Of a stretch of 64,000 nt of DNA, positions 37,860-48,784 are shown piece after piece (the stretch's first letter is position 1; each line of letters begins with the position of its first letter). A model generated the notes under the pieces. It had not been told where the DNA came from and searched no databases. It saw nothing but the letters and a program-made list of their open reading frames with translations. This DNA comes from Mycobacterium sp. GTDB lineage: Bacteria; Actinomycetota; Actinomycetes; Mycobacteriales; Mycobacteriaceae. The DNA lies in the NCBI GenBank assembly GCA_021732005.1, contig JAKFVT010000031.1:62001-126000 (forward strand), written 5' to 3'. A program made the translations under genes and the position numbers.

Positions 37860-39455
37860 ATGAGCGGATTCACCCCCTTCCCCCCGGACCGCGCGAGCCA
37901 CTATCGCGACTCGGGATACTGGGCCGGCCAGCCCCTCGACGAGATCTTGCGGTCCGCGGCGACGCAGTGGCCCGACCGGACGGCGATCGTCGACGATTCG
38001 ACTCGCTTCACCTACGCCGAGCTGGACCGTCGAGCCGACGCTGCCGCCGCCGGGCTGTCCGCCCTGGGCATCGGGCCGGGGCACAGCGTGCTGGTTCAGT
38101 TGCCGAACAGCTGCCAGTTCGCGGTCGCGCTGTTCGGTCTGCTGCGCGCCGGCGCGCTGCCCGTGCTCTGCCTGCCCGGCCACCGAGACGCGGAGCTGGC
38201 CCACTTCCTCGACGTCAGTGGCGCCGTCGGGATCATCGTGGGCAGCGACCCCACCATCGACTACCGGGCGATGGCCGAGCGGCTTGTGAAGCGCCCCAGC
38301 CAGTTGCGACACATCATCATCGACGGTGATGCGGGTCCGCACATCGCGTGGTCGCAGCTGTGCGAGGGCACCGGAAGGCCGCCGCAGCTGCAGCCCGACA
38401 CCAGCGATCCAGCCCTGCTGCTGGTGTCCGGTGGCACGACGGGCGCACCGAAACTGATCCCCCGTACCCACGACGACTACGTCTACAACGCCACGGCCAG
38501 CGCCGCACTGTGCCGGCTGACGAGCGACGACGTCTACCTTGTCGCGCTGCCTGCCGGCCACAACTTCCCGCTCGCGTGCCCCGGCCTGCTCGGCGCCATG
38601 AGCGTGGGTGCCACCGTCGTGTTCGGACAAGACCCCAGCCCGGAAGCGGCGTTCGCCACCATCGCCCGTCACCGCGTCACGGCCACCGCGCTGGTGCCCG
38701 CGCTGGCCCGGTTGTGGGCGCAAGCGTGCGATTGGGAGGAGCAGCGCCCCACCACGCTGCGGCTGCTCCAGGTCGGTGGCGCCAAGCTGGCCGCAGACGA
38801 TGCCGGACACATCCGGTCCGCGCTTACCCCTGGCCTGCAGCAGGTGTTCGGGATGGCCGAAGGCCTGTTGTGCTACACCAGGATTGGTGATCCCCCAGAG
38901 ATCGTCGACCACACCCAGGGCCGGCCGCTGGCCGACGACGACGAGCTGCGCATCGTCGACGACGCCGGTGCCCCGGTGCCGGACGGTGAACCGGGAGAGC
39001 TTCTGGTTCGCGGGCCGTACACCATCAACGGGTACTTCCGGGCGGAGGCGGAGAACCAGCGTTCGTTCACCCCGGACGGCTTCTACCGCAGCGGGGACAA
39101 GGTTCGCCGGTTCGCCAACGGGTATCTGGAGGTGACCGGCAGAATCAAGGACGTCATTCTGCGTGGCGGCGAGACCGTGGCCGCCCTGGACCTGGAGAGC
39201 CATCTGCTGACCCATCCGCGGATCGCGGCCGCGGCCGCGATCGGCCTGCCCGATCCTTACCTGGGCGAGAAAATCTGTGCGGCAATTGTTTTCCGCGGCA
39301 GCCCGGTTGCGCTGCCCGAGCTCAACGAGCATCTCGACGCCCGCGGCGTCGCTGTGCACTGCCGCCCGGACATGATCGCGCCGATGTCCACGTTGCCGAC
39401 GACAGCGGTGGGCAAAGTCGACAAGCGCTCCATCGTCGCGCAGTTGAGTGGCTGA
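37860..39455 (+). CDS. mbtA: Salicylate-AMP ligase (siderophore initiation)
   Basis: 531 residues of the stand-alone aryl-acid adenylating family (EntE/DhbE/MbtA). The P-loop is LLLVSGGTTGAPKLIPRTH. The binding pocket reads GHNFPLACPG, with Cys where 2,3-dihydroxybenzoate enzymes have Ser, and GMAEGLLCYTR, with Leu where DhbE has Val337. Both changes point to salicylate. The enzyme charges the MbtB aryl carrier domain with salicylate. The C-terminal catalytic Lys is in TAVGKVDKRS. The start is ATG at 37860 after GGGAGC, 37 bases past an iron box. It converges on mbtI with a 6-base gap. Confidence 0.93.
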   Translation: MSGFTPFPPDRASHYRDSGYWAGQPLDEILRSAATQWPDRTAIVDDSTRFTYAELDRRADAAAAGLSALGIGPGHSVLVQLPNSCQFAVALFGLLRAGALPVLCLPGHRDAELAHFLDVSGAVGIIVGSDPTIDYRAMAERLVKRPSQLRHIIIDGDAGPHIAWSQLCEGTGRPPQLQPDTSDPALLLVSGGTTGAPKLIPRTHDDYVYNATASAALCRLTSDDVYLVALPAGHNFPLACPGLLGAMSVGATVVFGQDPSPEAAFATIARHRVTATALVPALARLWAQACDWEEQRPTTLRLLQVGGAKLAADDAGHIRSALTPGLQQVFGMAEGLLCYTRIGDPPEIVDHTQGRPLADDDELRIVDDAGAPVPDGEPGELLVRGPYTINGYFRAEAENQRSFTPDGFYRSGDKVRRFANGYLEVTGRIKDVILRGGETVAALDLESHLLTHPRIAAAAAIGLPDPYLGEKICAAIVFRGSPVALPELNEHLDARGVAVHCRPDMIAPMSTLPTTAVGKVDKRSIVAQLSG

Positions 39456-39461
39456 GCCGGC

Positions 39462-42222
<2,761 letters not shown>

Positions 42223-42270
42223 GAAATCTCCTTCTGCAAGATATTGACGAGTAAGTATCGCCGTCGGAGA

Positions 42271-42314
42271 TTAGCTAAGACTTACCTAAGTTTCAATAGG
42301 TACGCCTAACCATA
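42271..42314 (-). promoter_or_regulatory. Two tandem IdeR-type iron boxes
   Basis: TTAGCTAAGACTTACCTAA (42271-42289) matches the consensus at 15 of 19 positions and ATAGGTACGCCTAACCATA (42296-42314) at 13 of 19. They occupy the 93-base gap between mbtK and the exported-protein gene, 48-92 bases before the latter's GTG. The second box ends one base before the mbtK stop codon. Confidence 0.82.
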
Positions 42315-42315
42315 C

Positions 42316-42915
42316 TTAGTTGAGCTCAGCAGGCCGCTCGAACGCGTAGAGCGCCATGCGCCGGTTCGACATGTCGAACTCGCCGAGGAACCTGCATCCC
42401 GCGGCTTCGCACACCCGTCGGGCGGCCGCGTTGCGGTGGTCGGGATCGAACATCACCCGCCGGCACCGCGGCTCGAGCGCGAACAGGTTGGCGATGATCT
42501 GGGGAAGCAGGCCGATCCCGACGCCCCGGTTGAGAAGCGCCGTGCTTGCGATGGCGGCATGCAGGCCGAGATCGTACGGATCCGCGTCATAGCAGGGCGC
42601 GATCGAATCCTTTGCCGCCCTGTACAGCTCAAGATACCCGTCGTCGACACCGTCGAGGCTGACGATCAACGGCACCGAGTACGTGCCGTCGAGTTGCGCC
42701 TGCAGATGGCGGCGCCAGCGGTCGACAGGCCAGTCGTACTCCCAGGCCTGTGCCAGATGCGGCCGGCTCATCCATTCGGCAACCATCTCGGCATCGGCGG
42801 CAGTCGCCACCCGTAATGCATACGGCGGATCGACGGCCGGTACGACGGGAGCCGGGACTCGAGCCACCTCCTGCGGCAGGTCGGCGAGCGCGCGAGCAAG
42901 TACAACCTCGTTCAT
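42316..42915 (-). CDS. mbtK: Lysine N-acyltransferase MbtK
   Basis: 199 residues of the IucB/GNAT-like family, closely matching M. tuberculosis MbtK (Rv1347c, 210 aa): [59 protein letters not shown] and [10 protein letters not shown]. MbtK transfers a fatty acyl chain to the N6-hydroxyl-amine of lysine, giving the lipid tail of mycobactin. In M. tuberculosis it lies in the separate mbt-2 locus; here it is in the main cluster. The other mbt-2 genes (mbtL, mbtM, mbtN) are not in the window. No iron box is visible upstream of its start at 42915. Confidence 0.92.
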   Translation of the reverse strand: MNEVVLARALADLPQEVARVPAPVVPAVDPPYALRVATAADAEMVAEWMSRPHLAQAWEYDWPVDRWRRHLQAQLDGTYSVPLIVSLDGVDDGYLELYRAAKDSIAPCYDADPYDLGLHAAIASTALLNRGVGIGLLPQIIANLFALEPRCRRVMFDPDHRNAAARRVCEAAGCRFLGEFDMSNRRMALYAFERPAELN

Positions 42916-42982
42916 CGCGCGCAGCGTAGCCCAACGACGGTGTCGACGGTGGCCTCCCACATTGCCGACATCACCCTCACGA

Positions 42983-43453
42983 ATGCGGTTGAATGATCCG
43001 GTGGCCGACATCCGCCGCAGCCGAGCAATCGCCGCCGACCCGCAGAAGATCTGGGACGTGCTGGCCGATTTCGGCGCGGTCAGTTCGTGGTCCGACGTCG
43101 TGGACCACTCGTGCCTACTCGATCACGGCGCGGGCGGCGGCACCATCGGTACGTCGCGCCGTGTGCAAGTCGGGCGCACAACGCTCGTCGAACGGATCAC
43201 CGACTTCGACCCGCCGCACACACTCGCCTACGACGTCGAGGGGCTTCCCCCGCTGGTTCGCCGCCTTCACAACCGCTGGACACTGCGGCCGATCGCCCGG
43301 GGTCTCACCGAGGTGACCCTGACGAGTGCGGTGACCGTGGGATCCAATCCGCTGCAACGGATAGCCGAACGAGTATTCCTTCGCGCATCCGTCACACGGC
43401 TCGACCGTCTGCTCGCCTGCCTGGCAAGAGAATTGGAGCGCCACTGTGTCTGA
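42983..43453 (+). CDS. SRPBCC (START-like) family protein
   Basis: 156 residues from ATG 42983 (GTG 43001 also fits). The N-terminus [26 protein letters not shown] and the end [26 protein letters not shown] are typical of polyketide cyclase/dehydrase-like SRPBCC proteins, which bind lipids or other hydrophobic ligands in a helix-grip fold. The ligand is unknown. It overlaps the sulfatase start by 8 bases, so the two are translationally coupled. Confidence 0.8.
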   Translation: MRLNDPVADIRRSRAIAADPQKIWDVLADFGAVSSWSDVVDHSCLLDHGAGGGTIGTSRRVQVGRTTLVERITDFDPPHTLAYDVEGLPPLVRRLHNRWTLRPIARGLTEVTLTSAVTVGSNPLQRIAERVFLRASVTRLDRLLACLARELERHCV

Positions 43454-45218
43454 AGCGCCTGCACGTCCCGACATCATCATCGTGATGACCGACGAGGAAC
43501 GCGCAACTCCGCCGTACGAGGCCGATGACGTTCTGGCCTGGCGGCAGCGAGTATTGAGCGGCCGGCGGTGGTTCGACGAGCACGGGGTCAATTTCGGGCG
43601 CCACTACACCGGCTCGCTGGCCTGTGTGCCGAGCCGGCCGACGATCTTCACCGGGCAGTATCCCGATCTGCACGGCGTCACCCAGACCGACGGCATCGGA
43701 AAGGTATTCGACGATTCGCGGATGCGCTGGTTGCGCCGCGGTGAAGTGCCCACGCTGGGTAACTGGTTCCGCGCGGCGGGCTATGACACCCACTACGACG
43801 GCAAGTGGCACATCTCGCACGCCGACCTGACCGATCCCGACACCGGTGGTCCGCTGGCGACCAATGACGACGACGGTGTCGTCGACCCCGGTGCGGTACG
43901 GCGCTACCTCGACGCCGACCCGCTTGCACCGTTCGGGTTCTCCGGCTGGGTCGGTCCTGAACCGCACGGCGCGGGACTGGCCAACAGCGGCGTCCGACGT
44001 GACCCGCTGATCGCCGACCGGGTGGTGACCTGGCTGCAGGATCGCTATGCCCGCCGACGTGCCGGTGACGCGACGGCACTGCGGCCGTTCCTGCTGGTGG
44101 CGAGTTTCGTCAACCCGCACGACATCGTGCTGTTTCCCACCTGGGCGCGGCGAAGCCCGCTGGAAGCCTCGCCCCTGGATCCACCGCCGGTTCCGCCCGC
44201 CCCCACCGCGGCAGAAGACCTGCGCACCAAGCCCGCCGCGCAGATCGCTTTCCGGGAGGCCTACTACTCCGGGTATGGTCCCGCGGCGGCGATCCAGCGG
44301 GTGTATGACTCTGGCGCGCAACGCTATCGGGACCTCTACTACCGGTTGCACGCCGAGGTGGACACGCCTATCGATCGAGTTCGCCGAGCGGTGACCGACG
44401 GCGGTTCGGAGCATGCCGTGCTGGTGCGCACCGCCGATCACGGCGATCTGCTCGGTGCGCACGGCGGACTGCATCAGAAGTGGTTCAACCTCTATGACGA
44501 GGCGACCCGCGTTCCGTTCGTGATCGCACGGGTGGGTGACAACGCGACCGAGCAGCGACTGGTGACCGCACCCACCTCACACGTTGATCTGCTGCCGACC
44601 CTGCTGGGCGCCGCCGGTATCGACGTGCAGTCCACTGCCGCAACGCTTTCCGAATCCTTCACCGAAGTTCACCCGCTGCCGGGCCGCAATCTGATGCCGA
44701 TCGTCGACGGGGCGCCTGCCGACGAGTCACGTGCGGTGTACATCATGACCCGCGACAACATGCTCGAAGGTGACACCGGGGCATCAGGTCTGGGCCGTCG
44801 CCTCAAGCAGACCGTGAATCCTCCTGCGCCATTGCGTATTCGGATTCCGGCACACACCGCCGCGAACTTTGAAGGGCTCGTCACCCGGGTCGACGGTCAT
44901 CTGTGGAAGTTGGTGCGCACGTTCGACGACCCGGGCACCTGGACCGAGCCGGGGGTCCGGCATCTCGCCGCCAACGGCGTGGGGGGCGAGACGTATCGCA
45001 CCAGTCCGCTCGACGACCAGTGGGAGCTTTACGACCTGACCGACGACCCGATCGAGGCGATCAATCGTTGGACCGATCCCGAGCTACACGAGCTGAAAGC
45101 GAATCTGCGAACCCAACTCAAGCAGGTGCGCGCTGACGCCGTTGCCGAGCGCAACAATCCTTGGCCATACGCGTCACGGCGGCCACCGGCGCCGCGACGC
45201 CGGCGACTGTTCGGCTAG
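43446..45218 (+). CDS. Type I sulfatase (formylglycine-dependent)
   Basis: 590 residues starting at GTG 43446. The alkaline-phosphatase-like fold begins PDIIIVMTDEER with the metal-binding Asp16. The CxPxR motif is C60-V-P-S-R64, where Cys60 would be converted to formylglycine. Further signatures are YDTHYDGKWHIS and RTADHGDLLGAHGG. It should hydrolyse a sulfate ester, or possibly a related phosphonate or choline ester. No signal peptide is visible, so it is probably cytosolic. Confidence 0.87.
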   Translation: MSEAPARPDIIIVMTDEERATPPYEADDVLAWRQRVLSGRRWFDEHGVNFGRHYTGSLACVPSRPTIFTGQYPDLHGVTQTDGIGKVFDDSRMRWLRRGEVPTLGNWFRAAGYDTHYDGKWHISHADLTDPDTGGPLATNDDDGVVDPGAVRRYLDADPLAPFGFSGWVGPEPHGAGLANSGVRRDPLIADRVVTWLQDRYARRRAGDATALRPFLLVASFVNPHDIVLFPTWARRSPLEASPLDPPPVPPAPTAAEDLRTKPAAQIAFREAYYSGYGPAAAIQRVYDSGAQRYRDLYYRLHAEVDTPIDRVRRAVTDGGSEHAVLVRTADHGDLLGAHGGLHQKWFNLYDEATRVPFVIARVGDNATEQRLVTAPTSHVDLLPTLLGAAGIDVQSTAATLSESFTEVHPLPGRNLMPIVDGAPADESRAVYIMTRDNMLEGDTGASGLGRRLKQTVNPPAPLRIRIPAHTAANFEGLVTRVDGHLWKLVRTFDDPGTWTEPGVRHLAANGVGGETYRTSPLDDQWELYDLTDDPIEAINRWTDPELHELKANLRTQLKQVRADAVAERNNPWPYASRRPPAPRRRRLFG

Positions 45219-45224
45219 CGGTCT

Positions 45225-45473
45225 TTACTCCGAGGCGATCTGGTGGCTGTCGACGAACACCAGGGTGCCGGCATCGGTGAGTACCGCCCAGCGCCGCGCC
45301 GCATCAGAGATGTGCACGTCCCCGACATCGACCGCGTGGCCGGCCAGGTCGCCAAAATCCTCGACGACGACGCCCCGCACCTCGTCGTCGGTGTCGGCAT
45401 AGACACGGACGCGCTGATCGACGGCGATCTTCTCGTCGCCCTCAGCGCGCTTTCCCGCTGACTTCTTGACCAC
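45225..45473 (-). CDS. Small conserved-type hypothetical protein
   Basis: 82 residues from a GTG at 45473 with a GGAAGG site. A short basic start (VVKKSAGKRAEGDEK) precedes a beta-rich stretch (RVRVYADTDDEVRGVVVEDFG, RRWAVLTDAGTLVFVD) that looks like a small barrel. No family recognised. It ends 6 bases from the convergent sulfatase stop. Confidence 0.6.
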   Translation of the reverse strand: MVKKSAGKRAEGDEKIAVDQRVRVYADTDDEVRGVVVEDFGDLAGHAVDVGDVHISDAARRWAVLTDAGTLVFVDSHQIASE

Positions 45474-45519
45474 CCAAATACCTTCCCCGGCACCAAACTG
45501 TCTGGTCAGTAGAGCACGT

Positions 45520-46125
45520 TCAGACCGGATTCGGGTCCGAAATCCGTGGGATCGGTGGCGTGATCGACCACAATACCTCGCTGACATCCGGTCCGGGGTT
45601 GTCCCAGGAATGCGCCGCCTTCGCCGAGAAGGTGTAGCAGTCGCCGGTTTTGAGGACCGATTCCTGGCCATCGACTGTCAGGCGCAGGCACCCGCGCAGC
45701 ACGAAGACGAAGATGGTTTCGGACTCCAATGTGTAAGCGCCGCCCGTCCCGCCGCCGGGGTGCAGCACCGTCCGCATCACCTGCAGATTGCGTTCGGTTT
45801 CCGGCGTCAGCAGATATTCGCGGATTCCGGTGCCGCCCATCTCTACTGGGGCACCGCCGCCGCGCACGACGGGCGAATCCGGATAGTCGAACAGCGAACC
45901 CACTGAGACACTGAGGATTTCGCACACACGGAGCAGGTTGGGCACCGAGATGGTGGTCTGACCGCGTTCCAGGAGACTCAAGAAACCTTTGGTCAGACCG
46001 GCCGAGGAGGCGACCGCTTCCAACGTCAGCGCCCGCTCCTTGCGGAGCTCCCGCAGCTTCGGCCCCAGCCGGGTCATCCAGCCGTCGACCCCCGCGAGAA
46101 CCTCGACGCCGGCGCCCTGCTGCAT
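45520..46125 (-). CDS. XRE-family regulator with C-terminal cupin
   Basis: 201 residues. A helix-turn-helix (about 20-75: LRELRKERALTLEAVASSAGLTKGFLSLLERG) is followed by a cupin sensor domain (about 115-190, with VFVLRGCLRLTVDG and AAHSWDNPGPD). Such proteins usually control a neighbouring catabolic or amine-metabolism operon and sense a small metabolite. It diverges from the aldehyde dehydrogenase operon across 108 bases that hold a long inverted repeat, its likely operator. Met17 is an alternative start. Confidence 0.88.
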   Translation of the reverse strand: MQQGAGVEVLAGVDGWMTRLGPKLRELRKERALTLEAVASSAGLTKGFLSLLERGQTTISVPNLLRVCEILSVSVGSLFDYPDSPVVRGGGAPVEMGGTGIREYLLTPETERNLQVMRTVLHPGGGTGGAYTLESETIFVFVLRGCLRLTVDGQESVLKTGDCYTFSAKAAHSWDNPGPDVSEVLWSITPPIPRISDPNPV

Positions 46126-46178
46126 CGGGAGACCTCACTTCGGCGGACGGCCAGTCACCCTGCCCTTGTGGCATGGGA

Positions 46179-46219
46179 GTTTAGCGGTATATAACTTCGA
46201 TAGTTTTACACCACTAAAC
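46179..46219. promoter_or_regulatory. 41-base inverted repeat, likely XRE-cupin operator
   Basis: The left arm GTTTAGCGGTATATAAC (46179-46195) and right arm GTTTTACACCACTAAAC (46203-46219) pair as inverted repeats at 14 of 17 positions, separated by TTCGATA. It lies 14 bases before the aldehyde dehydrogenase ATG and about 53 bases from the regulator start, so it could govern both directions. Confidence 0.65.
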
Positions 46220-46233
46220 CCTGAGGACGAAGC

Positions 46234-47577
46234 ATGAGTCTGTACGCGGTGGTCGACCCGAAATCCGGTGAAGTCGTGCGCGAGTACCCGACGGCCACCG
46301 ACGAACAGATCGAACAGGCGCTGGCGTCGGCCGCCGCGGCGTTCCGGGACTGGTCGAAGACCTCGACGGTGACCGACCGGGCGAACCTGATCCGCCGGGT
46401 GGCCGGACTGCACACCGAGCGCCGCGAGAAGCTGGCCGAGATCATCAACCGCGAGATGGGCAAGCCGCTGGACCAGGCCCTCGGCGAGGTCGACTTCAGC
46501 GCGGCGATCTACGAGTACTACGCCGACAACGCCGAGAAGTTCCTCGCCGACGAGCCCATCGAACTGCTCGACGGCGACGGCAGCGCGGTGATCAAGCGCG
46601 GCCCGGTGGGCGTCCTGCTGGGCATCATGCCGTGGAACTACCCGTACTACCAGGTCGCACGGTTCGCGGGACCGAACCTGACGCTGGGCAACACGATCGT
46701 GCTCAAGCACGCCCCGCAGTGCCCGGAGTCCGCCGAGGCCATCCAGCAGATCTTCGACGACGCCGGCTTCCCCGCCGGTGCCTACGTCAACGTGTACGCG
46801 ACCAACGAGCAGATCGCCGACGCCATCGCCGACCCGCGGGTGCAGGGCGTGTCCCTCACCGGTTCCGAGCGTGCCGGTGCCGCGGTCGCCGAGATCGCCG
46901 GGCGCAACCTGAAGAAGGTGGTCTTGGAGCTCGGCGGCTCGGACCCGTTCATCGTGCTGTCCAGCGACGACCTGGACGCGACCGTCGAGGCCGCAATGGC
47001 CGGCCGCTTCGAGAACACCGGTCAGGCCTGCAACGCAGCCAAGCGGTTCATCGTCTCCGCCGATCTCTACGACGAGTTCCTCGAGAAGTTCACCAAGAAG
47101 GTGGTCGAAGCGGCCGACGGGCTGGCGCCACTGTCGTCGTTGGGCGCGGCCCAGCGTCTGGCCGAGCAGATCGATCGCGCGGTGGCCGACGGCGCCAACC
47201 TGGTCTCGGAAGGCAAGCGCGACGGCGCCTACTTCCCGCCCGGTGTGCTGACCGGCGTCTCCCCCGATTCGGCGACCTATCGCGAAGAGTTGTTCGGCCC
47301 GGTGGCGATGGTGTTCAAGGTGAACTCCGAAGACGAAGCGGTCGAGCTGGCCAACGACATTCCGTTCGGGCTCGGCTCCTACGTGTTCACCACGGATGAA
47401 GAGCAGGCCAAGCGGGTAGCCGACAAGATCGACGCCGGAATGGTGTTCGTGAACGTGGTCGGCGCCGACGGGGTCGAGCTGCCGTTCGGCGGAGTCAAGC
47501 GCTCCGGTTTCGGACGGGAGCTGGGCCGGTTCGGCATCGACGAGTTCGTCAACAAGAAACTGATCCGGATCGGATAA
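46234..47577 (+). CDS. NAD(P)+-dependent aldehyde dehydrogenase, succinate/glutarate-semialdehyde type
   Basis: 447 residues of the GabD1-like branch. The catalytic Cys is in ENTGQACNAAKR and the general-base Glu in VLELGGSDPF. The cofactor-binding stretch is IMPWNYPYYQV and SLTGSERAG. The C-terminal half ends GVKRSGFGRELG. It should oxidise a short semialdehyde to the acid. It is first in a three-gene operon and four bases precede the next ATG. Together with the following gene a glutarate-semialdehyde to glutarate role is plausible. Confidence 0.85.
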   Translation: MSLYAVVDPKSGEVVREYPTATDEQIEQALASAAAAFRDWSKTSTVTDRANLIRRVAGLHTERREKLAEIINREMGKPLDQALGEVDFSAAIYEYYADNAEKFLADEPIELLDGDGSAVIKRGPVGVLLGIMPWNYPYYQVARFAGPNLTLGNTIVLKHAPQCPESAEAIQQIFDDAGFPAGAYVNVYATNEQIADAIADPRVQGVSLTGSERAGAAVAEIAGRNLKKVVLELGGSDPFIVLSSDDLDATVEAAMAGRFENTGQACNAAKRFIVSADLYDEFLEKFTKKVVEAADGLAPLSSLGAAQRLAEQIDRAVADGANLVSEGKRDGAYFPPGVLTGVSPDSATYREELFGPVAMVFKVNSEDEAVELANDIPFGLGSYVFTTDEEQAKRVADKIDAGMVFVNVVGADGVELPFGGVKRSGFGRELGRFGIDEFVNKKLIRIG

Positions 47578-47580
47578 CCC

Positions 47581-48783
47581 ATGAGCACCACGACCGCGCC
47601 GGCCAAGAAGGACATTTACACACCACTGGAGCTGTTCGGAACTGACCGTCTGCTCGACTCCGACGAACGGGACATCGCGGCCACCGTCCGCAAGTTCGTC
47701 GACACCCGGCTTCGGCCGAATGTCGAGGACTGGTTCGAATCAGCAACCCTGCCAAAAGAACTCGGTAAAGAGTTCGGCGAAATGGGTTTGCTGGGCATGC
47801 ACCTGCAGGGCTACGGCTGCGCGGGGACCAATGCGGTCAGCTACGGCCTGGCGTGCATGGAGCTCGAGGCCGGTGACAGCGGGTTCCGCAGTTTCGTGTC
47901 GGTCCAGGGCTCGCTGTCGATGTTCTCGATCTACCGGTACGGCTCCGAGGAGCAGAAGAACGAGTGGCTGCCCCGGCTGGCAACCGGTGAGGTGATCGGG
48001 TGCTTCGGCCTGACCGAGCCGGACTTCGGTTCCAACCCCGCCGGGATGCGCACCCGCGCAAGGCGCGACGGAAGCGATTGGGTGCTCGACGGCACCAAGA
48101 TGTGGATCACCAACGGCAATCTCGCCGACGTCGCCACGGTGTGGGCAAGAACGGGGGACGGCGACGGCGATATCAGCGGTTTCCTGGTACCGACGGATAC
48201 TCCCGGGTTCACGGCCAACGTCATTCACAAGAAGCTGTCGCTGCGGGCCTCGGTCACCTCTGAACTGGTGCTGGACAACGTCCGGCTGCCGGCGTCCGCG
48301 CAGCTGCCGGAGGCCACCAGTCTCGGTGCGCCGCTGTCGTGCCTCAACGAGGCCCGGTTCGGGATCGTGTTCGGCGCGCTGGGAGCGGCACGCGACAGCC
48401 TGGAGACCGCGATCGCCTATGCCCGTGAGCGTGAGGTCTTCGACCGGCCGCTGTCTAGTTTCCAGCTGTCGCAGGAGAAGCTGGCCAACATGACCCTCGA
48501 GTTGGGCAAGGGCATGCTGTTGGCCGTCCACCTCGGCCGGATGAAAGACGCCGAAGGCGCACGTCCCGAGCAGATCAGCCTCGGCAAGCTCAACAACGTG
48601 CGCGAGGCGCTGGCGATCGCGCGGGAATGCCGAACCCTGTTGGGCGGCAGCGGGATCACGCTGGAGTATTCGCCGCTGCGGCATGCGAACAACCTCGAGT
48701 CCGTGCTCACCTATGAAGGCACGTCCGAGATGCACCTGCTGTCGATCGGTCGTGCGCTGACCGGCCAGGCCGCGTTCCGCTGA
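47581..48783 (+). CDS. Acyl-CoA dehydrogenase, glutaryl-CoA dehydrogenase-like
   Basis: 400 residues. The FAD-binding segment CFGLTEPDFGSNPAGM and the conserved pair LGAARDSLETAIAYAREREVFDRPLSSFQ are typical. The catalytic Glu is in LTYEGTSEMHLL. The TEPDFGSNP form is seen in glutaryl-CoA dehydrogenases, which oxidise and decarboxylate glutaryl-CoA to crotonyl-CoA; mycobacterial FadE7 (Rv0400c, 395 aa) is similar. The key Arg for glutarate binding was not verified. The stop is one base from the next GTG. Confidence 0.84.
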   Translation: MSTTTAPAKKDIYTPLELFGTDRLLDSDERDIAATVRKFVDTRLRPNVEDWFESATLPKELGKEFGEMGLLGMHLQGYGCAGTNAVSYGLACMELEAGDSGFRSFVSVQGSLSMFSIYRYGSEEQKNEWLPRLATGEVIGCFGLTEPDFGSNPAGMRTRARRDGSDWVLDGTKMWITNGNLADVATVWARTGDGDGDISGFLVPTDTPGFTANVIHKKLSLRASVTSELVLDNVRLPASAQLPEATSLGAPLSCLNEARFGIVFGALGAARDSLETAIAYAREREVFDRPLSSFQLSQEKLANMTLELGKGMLLAVHLGRMKDAEGARPEQISLGKLNNVREALAIARECRTLLGGSGITLEYSPLRHANNLESVLTYEGTSEMHLLSIGRALTGQAAFR

Positions 48784-48784
48784 G

